A DNA stretch of 6,160 nucleotides from Methanobacteriota archaeon. GTDB taxonomy: Archaea; Thermoplasmatota; Poseidoniia; Poseidoniales; Poseidoniaceae. The stretch lies in contig PBOE01000021.1 in assembly GCA_002725275.1 (NCBI GenBank), positions 15,886 through 22,045 of the forward strand, given 5' to 3'. Positions 1 through 5,401 of the stretch are shown one piece after another. Within the stretch, counting starts at the first letter, position 1. Each line of letters opens with the position of its first letter. A model generated the notes under the pieces. It saw only the letters and a list, made by a program, of their open reading frames with translations. It made no database searches and had not been told where the DNA came from. A program made the translations under genes and the position numbers.

Positions 1-98
1 AACACCATGCTGGAGAGCATCACCGTGATGGCGAGGAGCAACACGGTGGCGATGACCGGGCTGACCGCTTCTTCATGACGGCGGGCGGTCCCTCGCAT
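1..98 (-). CDS. Archaeal type IV pilin, N-terminal 32 codons (partial, runs off the left edge)
   Basis: Read on the minus strand from ATG at 98, the frame encodes a short basic leader (MRGTARRHEE) followed by AVSPVIATVLLLAITVMLSS. The charged leader, then AVSPVIAT, then an unbroken hydrophobic helix, is the class III signal peptide plus assembly helix of archaeal type IV pilins (the archaeal Pilin_N / DUF1628 family). In that family a prepilin peptidase (PibD/EppA type) cuts just before the hydrophobic stretch, here probably near the E10/A11 junction. The mature subunit would sit in the membrane and be assembled into a surface filament. A weak ribosome-binding site (GGGGTTGA, 6 of 8 matches to GGAGGTGA) ends 4 nt before this ATG and supports the start. 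The frame stays open upstream into the reductase gene, with a possible GTG about 36 codons earlier, but that would give an unusually long leader. The C-terminal domain is outside the window, so the exact pilin type is unknown. The gene is co-oriented with the reductase 74 bp upstream. Confidence 0.8.
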   Translation of the reverse strand, partial: MRGTARRHEEAVSPVIATVLLLAITVMLSSMV

Positions 99-102
99 GG
101 AT

Positions 103-110
103 TCAACCCC
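103..110 (-). promoter_or_regulatory. Weak ribosome-binding site of the pilin gene
   Basis: On the minus strand this reads GGGGTTGA, matching GGAGGTGA at 6 of 8 positions and ending 4 nt before the ATG at 98. It favours that ATG over the in-frame GTG further upstream. Confidence 0.45.
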
Positions 111-172
111 GCCGTCAAACCACTTGAACACACCGATGAGATGTTGGATGGAGGGCGCGGTTTCCCCGAGCG

Positions 173-1318
173 CTAAATCAGCCAAAGCGGACGTTCGCAC
201 TCCATGGCTCGTTTGATGCCGCCGATGGGCCCCAGAATTCGCAAAATAAGTTCGGTCAGCACGTCGCCTCGCATGAAGGCGTAGCCCATGTTTTTGCTTC
301 GCAGGGAATTCTTGAGCGCTGGACCCATGGAAGCACGAACTTTTGCTTCGTACGTTGTCAGCGGGGTTTGATGATGAAGATGGTCGAGAATGGATTCGGC
401 GGCAAAGCAGCCTGAGATGATGGCTTGACTGATGCCACCGCCGTTGCTCGGCATGACCAATCCGGCTGCATCACCCACCGCCAAGGTCGTCCCGTCCACC
501 ATTTGCTTGACCGGCCCGCCCATGGGGATCCAACCGCCACCAAAGGAGACGATCTCCAGATTCAAGTCGGCGCAAAAGCGTTCGAGGTGGCCTTTCAAAT
601 CGCCTTCGAGTTTGCCGGCCCGTACACCGAGGCCAACGTTCGCAAAATTGGGTCCTTTGGGGATGATCCACGCGTAACCCGACGGCGCAACGGAACCCAG
701 GAAGACGTCGAACGTCTCAGGAACATCGCCCTTCACTTGCGCATAGATGGTCGGCACCTGGTCCTCGGGACGGAAAGCGGGGTCCTGGCCATGGCGCAAC
801 CGCCCAACGTGGGCGAGGCTACCGGAGGCGTCGATCAGGTAGTCACAGGTGTAGCGACCGTCGCTGGTAACCAACAACTCACGATTGGCTTTGCGTTGGG
901 TTTGCAGGCGTTTGAGCGAGGTGGACATGCGAATTTCTGCGCCCGCCCGAACGGCCTTGTCGGCGAGGTAGCCATCAAATTGCAAACGATGCCCAGCGAA
1001 GGCGTCCAGTTCAAAGTCGTAGGATTTTCCCGAGGGGAGAAAGACCCGCATGTTATCGAGACGATGGAGCCTTAACCGTTCGGGGAAGTCAAAGTACGTC
1101 TTGAGCCAGTCGTGGTCCTCAAGGTGATGGAACGTCCCGATGACCTCCCCCCAGTTGGGGATGCATTCGCCGCATTGAGCTGGGTTCCCAACGATGGCTC
1201 GACGTTCAAGGACGAGAACATCGATGCCTTCTTCAGCCAGGCGTTGGGCGGCAGCGCTTCCTGCAGGGCCGGCACCGACCACGATGACCTGGCGATGCTC
1301 AACGTCCTTCACGGCCAT
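173..1318 (-). CDS. Geranylgeranyl reductase family FAD-dependent oxidoreductase (digeranylgeranylglycerophospholipid reductase-like)
   Basis: This 381-residue flavoprotein most likely saturates the double bonds of geranylgeranyl chains, the step that turns unsaturated archaeal ether-lipid precursors into phytanyl lipids; it would act at the membrane face. Visible motifs are the N-terminal FAD-binding GAGPAG (residues 15-20) followed by an acidic strand end (LVLERR, 35-40), and a CGEC motif at 49-52 where this family has its conserved cysteine region. Further on are GYAWIIPKG (214-222), matching the family YxWxFP substrate-side motif with I in place of F, then GDAAGLVMP (282-290) and GGGISQA (293-299), which form the second FAD-contacting region. 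Length is normal for the family, and no break is seen. The start at 1318 has a very strong ribosome-binding site. It lies 9 bp downstream of the prenyl synthase stop, so the two are almost certainly co-transcribed. Related reductases also saturate menaquinone side chains, chlorophyll phytyl or free prenyl diphosphates, so the exact substrate is inferred from context. Confidence 0.9.
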   Translation of the reverse strand: MAVKDVEHRQVIVVGAGPAGSAAAQRLAEEGIDVLVLERRAIVGNPAQCGECIPNWGEVIGTFHHLEDHDWLKTYFDFPERLRLHRLDNMRVFLPSGKSYDFELDAFAGHRLQFDGYLADKAVRAGAEIRMSTSLKRLQTQRKANRELLVTSDGRYTCDYLIDASGSLAHVGRLRHGQDPAFRPEDQVPTIYAQVKGDVPETFDVFLGSVAPSGYAWIIPKGPNFANVGLGVRAGKLEGDLKGHLERFCADLNLEIVSFGGGWIPMGGPVKQMVDGTTLAVGDAAGLVMPSNGGGISQAIISGCFAAESILDHLHHQTPLTTYEAKVRASMGPALKNSLRSKNMGYAFMRGDVLTELILRILGPIGGIKRAMECERPLWLI

Positions 1319-1321
1319 AGC

Positions 1322-1329
1322 ATCACCTC
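1322..1329 (-). promoter_or_regulatory. Strong ribosome-binding site overlapping the upstream stop codon
   Basis: The minus strand reads TGAGGTGATGCTATG. The TGA ends the prenyl synthase, GAGGTGAT is a near-perfect anti-16S match, and ATG starts the reductase 3 nt later. The overlap of stop codon and ribosome-binding site fixes the reductase start and suggests translational coupling. Confidence 0.8.
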
Positions 1330-2317
1330 ATGCGTGTCGATCCTTGACAATGTTTGTGATCATCAACATCATCTCCTTGGCTTGGCTGTCAGGGAAACGG
1401 TCGAGTTCTGCCTGAGCCCGTTCAAGGTGTGTTTTCACCAAAATTTCGGCGTACTCCATGCTGCTGGAGCGTTCAAGCAGCCCCATCAACTCGTCAAAGT
1501 CTTCGTCGCTGAAGGACTCGATGAGTTCCGAAAGTCGCGCCCGGTGGGAACCGTGGGATAGGGTCAGTGCGTGGATGAGTGGAAGCGTCATTTTCCCCTC
1601 GTGGACGTCGGCTCCCCGCGGTTTCCCCATCCGTTCGTCGCCGCGCAGGTCAAGCAGGTCATCCACGAGTTGGAAGGCAATTCCGAGTTCCATGCCGAAG
1701 CGTTCGAGGGCTTCGGCTTCATCACCCTCCAAACCGGCGACCAATCCCGCTGCATAACAACCGGAGGCAAACGGTCCGGCCGTTTTTCCACGGACGATGG
1801 AAAGGTAGTCCTCGGGAGAGGTGGCGAGGTTGAGAACGTGGTCCAACTGGTGGTATTCCGAAACGGCGATGTTGGCGCAACAACGAGCGATGACCGAAAC
1901 GATTTGTTCGGAGTAGCGACCACCGAGGGCAAATCCGTGGACAAAAAGCCAGTCACCGGCGATCACCGCCTTGGCCTGCCCGGCTTGTGCGTGGATGGTG
2001 GGTATGCCGCGTCGTTGCTGAGCCTCGTCGTTAATGTCATCGTGGACGAGCGTAGCGGTGTGAATCAGTTCAAACGCAAGCGCCAACGGCATGACGTCGT
2101 CCAGACGCGTGCCTCCAGCCACCTGATAGGCCAGCAGGAAGAGAAGGGGGCGAAGGCGCTTTCCACCGGCGTTGAGCACGCGACCTGCCTCAACGGCAAC
2201 CTCACCTGCCCCCGCTTCGATTTCGGATTGAATCAGGTCAAGAAGAGCCTGATTCACCTCCTCTCGCATGGATTCCAACGCGGAACTCAGCGTCTCAACA
2301 TCGCTGCGCACATCCAT
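1328..2317 (-). CDS. trans-Prenyl diphosphate synthase (polyprenyl synthetase family; geranylgeranyl or longer chain)
   Basis: This 329-residue enzyme condenses isopentenyl diphosphate onto an allylic prenyl diphosphate. All hallmarks of the family are present: GGKRLRP (51-57), the first aspartate-rich motif DDIND (93-97) followed by RRGIPT, a GKTA motif (177-180), the second aspartate-rich motif as VDDLLD (218-223), and GKMTLPL (241-247). With a geranylgeranyl reductase directly downstream, a role in archaeal lipid chain synthesis (geranylgeranyl diphosphate) is the natural reading. However, the residue five positions before the first aspartate motif is alanine (A88), and T89 follows. Short-chain synthases usually carry a bulky residue around there, whereas long-chain synthases such as octaprenyl synthase have a small one, so a longer product is possible. 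ATG at 2317 is the first start after an in-frame TAA (2336-2338) but has no clear ribosome-binding site; Met17 (2269) is an alternative that would still keep all motifs. Confidence 0.9.
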   Translation of the reverse strand: MDVRSDVETLSSALESMREEVNQALLDLIQSEIEAGAGEVAVEAGRVLNAGGKRLRPLLFLLAYQVAGGTRLDDVMPLALAFELIHTATLVHDDINDEAQQRRGIPTIHAQAGQAKAVIAGDWLFVHGFALGGRYSEQIVSVIARCCANIAVSEYHQLDHVLNLATSPEDYLSIVRGKTAGPFASGCYAAGLVAGLEGDEAEALERFGMELGIAFQLVDDLLDLRGDERMGKPRGADVHEGKMTLPLIHALTLSHGSHRARLSELIESFSDEDFDELMGLLERSSSMEYAEILVKTHLERAQAELDRFPDSQAKEMMLMITNIVKDRHA

Positions 2318-2331
2318 CCCACAACGGTGGG
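2318..2331 (-). promoter_or_regulatory. Perfect hairpin abutting the prenyl synthase start codon
   Basis: On the minus strand this reads CCCAC CGTT GTGGG, a perfect 5-bp stem with a 4-nt loop, directly followed by the ATG at 2317. It occupies the place where a ribosome-binding site would be, and none is visible. It may dampen initiation, act as a DNA operator, or mean that the true start is Met17. Such a short inverted repeat can also arise by chance. Confidence 0.35.
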
Positions 2332-2332
2332 C

Positions 2333-2340
2333 TTCTTAAC
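2333..2340. promoter_or_regulatory. Possible AT-rich core promoter element in the divergent intergenic region
   Basis: TTCTTAAC on the plus strand (GTTAAGAA on the minus strand) is the only TATA-like stretch in the 75 bp between the divergent prenyl synthase and HemC-like genes. Counting about 26 bp from its centre on the plus strand puts a transcript start near 2363, the first base of the hairpin described next. On the minus strand it would predict a start near the synthase ATG, that is a leaderless transcript. The match to an archaeal TATA box is weak. Confidence 0.25.
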
Positions 2341-2362
2341 CGGTCGTCAACGCCCTTGCTAT

Positions 2363-2380
2363 GTGAGGGGCGACCCTCAC
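2363..2380 (+). promoter_or_regulatory. 7-bp hairpin with a GCGA (GNRA) tetraloop in the leader of the HemC-like gene
   Basis: The plus strand reads GTGAGGG GCGA CCCTCAC: seven perfect base pairs closed by GCGA, a member of the stable GNRA tetraloop class. It ends one base before the ribosome-binding site. The bases TCAC (2377-2380) in its right arm can also pair with GTGA (2385-2388) in the ribosome-binding site, so two exclusive folds are possible. As DNA the same palindrome could be an operator. The function is inferred only from position. Confidence 0.45.
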
Positions 2381-2381
2381 C

Positions 2382-2388
2382 GAGGTGA
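2382..2388 (+). promoter_or_regulatory. Ribosome-binding site of the HemC-like gene
   Basis: GAGGTGA lies 4 nt before the ATG at 2393. It decides the start: the frame is open for a further 274 codons upstream, but that part is antisense to the prenyl synthase and has no coding support. Confidence 0.75.
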
Positions 2389-2392
2389 AACG

Positions 2393-3496
2393 ATGGAAAC
2401 GAGTGAGCGTCTCGTCATTCTCACCACGCCATCTCGCAACGACGGCGTCCGCCTTCAAATCGAGCAGACGGTGAGCACGCACGGGAAGCATCGTGATTTG
2501 CTGCTCAAGCAACTCCCTCACATGGAAACGGCACTGCAAACCCTCAGGGACGGTACGGGCGATTTGGTGGCCATGAGCGCCTTTGACTGGCAACGGTACG
2601 ACGTGGAGGGCCTCTCCATCGCTGGACTCCTACCGAGAAAGGAACCAACGTGGGTGCTGGTGGCGGACGACAAACCCGAGTACCTCGTGCAAGGTGCGCA
2701 CGTCTTGTGCGATCACGAACTGCTCCGACGACAAATGAAGCGAATGCGCCCCGATCTGGTGTTGGAGAGCATGGACGTGATGGTTGCACGATTGGGCGCT
2801 GGACATGAAATGGCCGACCTCGATGAAGAAGAGGTTTGGCCGTGGGTGGAAGGCCGCCGGATGGCGGGGGACATCGACGGATTCATCGTGCCCAGAGCCA
2901 TTCATGCTGGACACCGAATGAAAGGACGGCGGCACACGTTGGGCCTGCAACGAGACCAAACCGAACAGAATCGGGAACGGTTCATTCCGCCGCCTCTTCA
3001 CGGGTTTACGTTGATGGTCGGCCGTCAAGGTTTTCCCAAAGCGAGCATCAAAGAAATGCTTGACCCAAGTGCGGAACTGGCTTATCGCCTTGAGGGCACT
3101 CTTTTGGAAAGTCTGGCGCCGGAACTTCGACCCATTGTGGGCGCTTACGTTGAACAGCGGAAAATCAGCACGTTCCTCAAAAAAGCAACCGAAGACGGCG
3201 ACGAGACCTTGCTGACGTCCCTTGTCGACCCCAACAAAAAACGAGGCGTGTACCGCAGCGGGCCCCGTGTTGAGATGCTGATCGAGACCCTGACACCCGA
3301 CGGAACGGTCACGGCAGCCTGCGAACGAATTGTGCAACCTGAAAACAGTCACATGGGCATGGTGAACCTGCTCAAGGAATTCATGGAGTTGTTCACCGTC
3401 ATGACCACCGACCACGAAGCGACCAAACGAAACATCCGCGGCATGCCTGACAGCTTCATGGAACCGAAGCCGAGACTCATGAACATGGACGAGTGA
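2393..3496 (+). CDS. Divergent hydroxymethylbilane synthase (HemC / porphobilinogen deaminase)-like protein lacking the cofactor cysteine
   Basis: The 367-residue product follows the three-domain outline of porphobilinogen deaminase when aligned by eye. Domain 1 has the LRDGTGDLVAMSAFD stretch (51-65), the counterpart of the family's IDIAVHSLKD region, then LSIAGLLPRKEP (74-85). Domain 2 has LLRRQ (110-114; family SLRRQ), VARLG (131-135; family TRL) and PPPLHG (199-204; family PAPGQG). Domain 3 begins at PIVGAY (247-252; family VPIGAY), with LTPDGTVTAACER (300-312) matching the family's SPDG strand. By this alignment the catalytic aspartate (D65), two arginines (R112, R113) and a third (R133) are kept. 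The cofactor-bearing cysteine of GGCQVPIG is replaced by L245, the lysine before the aspartate by F64, and another cofactor arginine by M127. Only two cysteines (C106, C310) occur, neither in the right place. It is probably a non-canonical family member, perhaps with a binding role. No heme genes adjoin it. No signal peptide or membrane segment is seen. The functional assignment is uncertain. Confidence 0.65.
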   Translation: METSERLVILTTPSRNDGVRLQIEQTVSTHGKHRDLLLKQLPHMETALQTLRDGTGDLVAMSAFDWQRYDVEGLSIAGLLPRKEPTWVLVADDKPEYLVQGAHVLCDHELLRRQMKRMRPDLVLESMDVMVARLGAGHEMADLDEEEVWPWVEGRRMAGDIDGFIVPRAIHAGHRMKGRRHTLGLQRDQTEQNRERFIPPPLHGFTLMVGRQGFPKASIKEMLDPSAELAYRLEGTLLESLAPELRPIVGAYVEQRKISTFLKKATEDGDETLLTSLVDPNKKRGVYRSGPRVEMLIETLTPDGTVTAACERIVQPENSHMGMVNLLKEFMELFTVMTTDHEATKRNIRGMPDSFMEPKPRLMNMDE

Positions 3497-3562
3497 CCGC
3501 CCCGTTCGGTTCACCCGTGAAGCCGTGAGAACAGCCTTCCTGTCCGTGGTCTGACGGCGAAG

Positions 3563-3572
3563 ACATATATGC
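3563..3572 (+). promoter_or_regulatory. TATA-like archaeal promoter of the SAP-motif gene
   Basis: ACATATATGC is the clearest AT-rich TATA-like box in the window, set in GC-richer DNA and preceded by a purine-rich CGAAG that could serve as the TFB recognition element. About 26 bp from its centre predicts a transcript start near 3593, just before the ribosome-binding site. That gives a short leader and implies that this gene is transcribed independently of the HemC-like gene upstream. Confidence 0.55.
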
Positions 3573-3594
3573 TTTCAATGCGGCAAAAGCCGTA

Positions 3595-3601
3595 GAGGTG
3601 A
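3595..3601 (+). promoter_or_regulatory. Ribosome-binding site of the SAP-motif gene
   Basis: GAGGTGA ends 7 nt before the ATG at 3609 and supports that start. Confidence 0.7.
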
Positions 3602-3608
3602 GGCATCC

Positions 3609-5345
3609 ATGGACACGTCAACCCTTCTGGGCGAGCTTTACCAAGCCCGGTTCGACGGTCTCAAAGCCATGGCTCAACAGCACGGACTTTCTAAAGCGGG
3701 ACCGGTGGAAGCCCTCCGTGCGCGATTGATTCGACACCTCGTCTTCCCCGATTGGGATTTCTCACCGGCCGGTTTACGCACCGTGGCCAACAGCGACCTC
3801 GGCGAAATCTTGGGCGTGTTCGGTATCAAGAAGTCCGGGTCCATCAAAGCCCGGAGACAACGATTGTTTCTGCACCTGAACCACGACCCGAAATCACTTG
3901 CCGTCGAAAAGTTGGACGACATGACACGGGATGAGCTTCACGCCATGTGCAAGGATTTGGAACTCCCTCTCTCGGGCAACAAGCAGGCCCTCCTCGCCCG
4001 GGTCGCTGGTGTTCTGGCCTCGCAGGAAAACGCTTGGGGCAAGGTCAAGAAGAGCTTGCGAAGACCCCGAGGGCCCGTTCGTCTTCCCGTGGCCTCCCCG
4101 CCCGTTGCACCGTCCACCTCGGCCAGCGTGGAGGACACCGTTGCGACGTTCGTCAGCGAGCACGAAGAGGGATGGTCGTTTGAAGAAGAAACGGCGCTCC
4201 GTGAGGACTTGGCCACCATTGGCCATGATGCATCGGATTCACGAGTCGATGCCGTACTTGACGAGGGATTGCGCTCAAAAGAACCGGAAGCATCACGCAC
4301 GGTTCCACCGATGATTCAGCACACGGAGGCCACGCCAACTCACAGTTTGGAAACCGAAACGGCACTGATGGAACTGCGCGAACGAACCGCTGAAGTCAAT
4401 GCATTCGCACGGGACTTCCTGATGGTCAGTTCAACCACCAACCAAGCCGACATGGAGGCGTTCATTCACTCCCTACGAGGCCAGGGTTTCGCCACCGACC
4501 TGCCTGCTGTTCACCAGGCGGTGGCGACGATGATCATGGAACTCGACTATCAAATCCAGCACGAGTCAACTGCTGCCACCGCCATGCCCCAATCTTGGAG
4601 TGAGCGCGAAGCACTCCGCCGGTTTGAGGAAGTGCGGAGCATGCTTCGAGACCGGCTCGAAAACATCCTGTCCCTTCACCCAAATGACGTGGTCAAAGCG
4701 CGAATGGCGTTTGAACAAGAAGCCCGTGAACTGGACCTCGACCTTCGCGTTCCGAGTGTTTCGGGTCGCGTGCATGCCCTGTTTGATCTCTACATCGAAA
4801 TCGCCGAATCGCAAGCGCTGCACGACCCGGTGGTGCAACGACGGCAACGCATGATGCGCATCCTTCACCGCGGCGCCGTCCACATGCCCGAGGCTGAACG
4901 GATGACGGTGGAGCGGTTGGAGCGGAACATCGCCTCGTTCGAAGAACTTGTCCAGACCGTGTTGGAATCCGGTGAGGAAGGCTTTGACGAAGCCCAACAA
5001 GCACTGGTCATTCGCTTCCTTGAATCCAAGGGTTACGATGTCAACACCAGCAACCTGCGTCCGAGAATCCTGGCCTGCGCGGGCATCTTGGGGGCTGAAC
5101 TGGGCTACCTTTCGCCAAGTGAAATTCCGAGGATCGCCCCTGGCGTGTTGGTCACCGAAACCGAAGTGGACGCCATCGTCACCGAACTCAAAGCCCTGGC
5201 AGCGAGTTTCAAGCCAGCGGCAAGCCCCGTCGAAGCGGTGGAAGAGGCCGTCGCTGAATCGGTGGCCGATGCATCCGACAACATCGCTCGAGTCCGTGGA
5301 AAAATCGACCGAGTGGACGAGTTGTTGAACCGATTGAACGGGTAA
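3609..5345 (+). CDS. Protein with three N-terminal SAP-like motifs and a long helical C-terminal region, function unknown
   Basis: The 578-residue product opens with three helix-turn-helix repeats that resemble the SAP motif, a small DNA-binding fold of the pattern (hydrophobic)-x-ELK-x-(7)-GL-x-x-(S)G-x-K-x-x-L-x-x-RL. The third is clearest: MTRDELHAMCKDLELPLSGN (105-124) continuing to LLARV (128-132). The first spans about 8-43 (LKAMAQQHGLSKAG then LRARL) and the second about 55-90 (LGEILGVFGIKKSGS then RRQRL). A basic patch (145-158, KVKKSLRRPRGPVR) and a Pro/Ala/Ser linker (159-175) follow, then an acidic stretch (about 174-200). Residues 250-470 look mostly helical with heptad-like charged segments, suggesting coiled coil or helical bundles. 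The tail (536-560) is Ala/Glu/Val-rich and low in complexity, ending in a short helix. No catalytic motif, signal peptide or membrane span was recognised. A nucleic-acid-binding architectural or regulatory role is a reasonable inference, but the C-terminal two-thirds is unrecognised. Confidence 0.7.
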   Translation: MDTSTLLGELYQARFDGLKAMAQQHGLSKAGPVEALRARLIRHLVFPDWDFSPAGLRTVANSDLGEILGVFGIKKSGSIKARRQRLFLHLNHDPKSLAVEKLDDMTRDELHAMCKDLELPLSGNKQALLARVAGVLASQENAWGKVKKSLRRPRGPVRLPVASPPVAPSTSASVEDTVATFVSEHEEGWSFEEETALREDLATIGHDASDSRVDAVLDEGLRSKEPEASRTVPPMIQHTEATPTHSLETETALMELRERTAEVNAFARDFLMVSSTTNQADMEAFIHSLRGQGFATDLPAVHQAVATMIMELDYQIQHESTAATAMPQSWSEREALRRFEEVRSMLRDRLENILSLHPNDVVKARMAFEQEARELDLDLRVPSVSGRVHALFDLYIEIAESQALHDPVVQRRQRMMRILHRGAVHMPEAERMTVERLERNIASFEELVQTVLESGEEGFDEAQQALVIRFLESKGYDVNTSNLRPRILACAGILGAELGYLSPSEIPRIAPGVLVTETEVDAIVTELKALAASFKPAASPVEAVEEAVAESVADASDNIARVRGKIDRVDELLNRLNG

Positions 5346-5352
5346 AGGGGTA

Positions 5353-5399
5353 CTCCCGTCCCCCCACCAAGATCCAATGATACGCTTGGACTTCGGGAG
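5353..5399. terminator. Nested inverted repeats between convergent genes (possible bidirectional terminator)
   Basis: The 56-bp gap between the two convergent stop codons holds an outer pair CTCCCG (5353-5358) / CGGGAG (5394-5399) and an inner pair CCAAG (5367-5371) / CTTGG (5385-5389), both perfect. Either transcript could fold this. There is no T-run on either strand, so it does not look like a standard archaeal oligo-T terminator, and the assignment depends mainly on location. Confidence 0.3.
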
Positions 5400-5401
5400 A
5401 C

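Noticed and set aside
91..110. A 13-base match (GAATCCATGCGAG on the minus strand) shared by the pilin start and the Met17 region of the prenyl synthase near 2265-2280.
   Set aside because: One match of this length is about what chance allows in 6 kb on two strands, and the flanks diverge at once. It is not treated as a repeat or as proof of a start at Met17.
425..1075. A 216-codon plus-strand open frame opposite the reductase gene.
   Set aside because: The reductase on the minus strand carries clear FAD-binding motifs; the plus-strand frame has none.
1571..2392. A 274-codon upstream extension of the HemC-like reading frame (frame open from 1571).
   Set aside because: It is antisense to the well-supported prenyl synthase, matches no family I recognise, and a good ribosome-binding site sits just before ATG 2393. 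It is a by-product of GC-rich codon use on the other strand.
2630..3514. A 294-codon minus-strand open frame opposite the HemC-like gene.
   Set aside because: The plus strand has a ribosome-binding site and recognisable family motifs. The minus-strand translation shows no motif and an odd composition rich in His, Phe and Arg, typical of an antisense shadow.
3507..3525. Imperfect hairpin just after the HemC-like stop codon (CGGTTCAC / GTGAAGCCG).
   Set aside because: The stem needs a bulged G and is not followed by a T-run, so there is too little to call a terminator.
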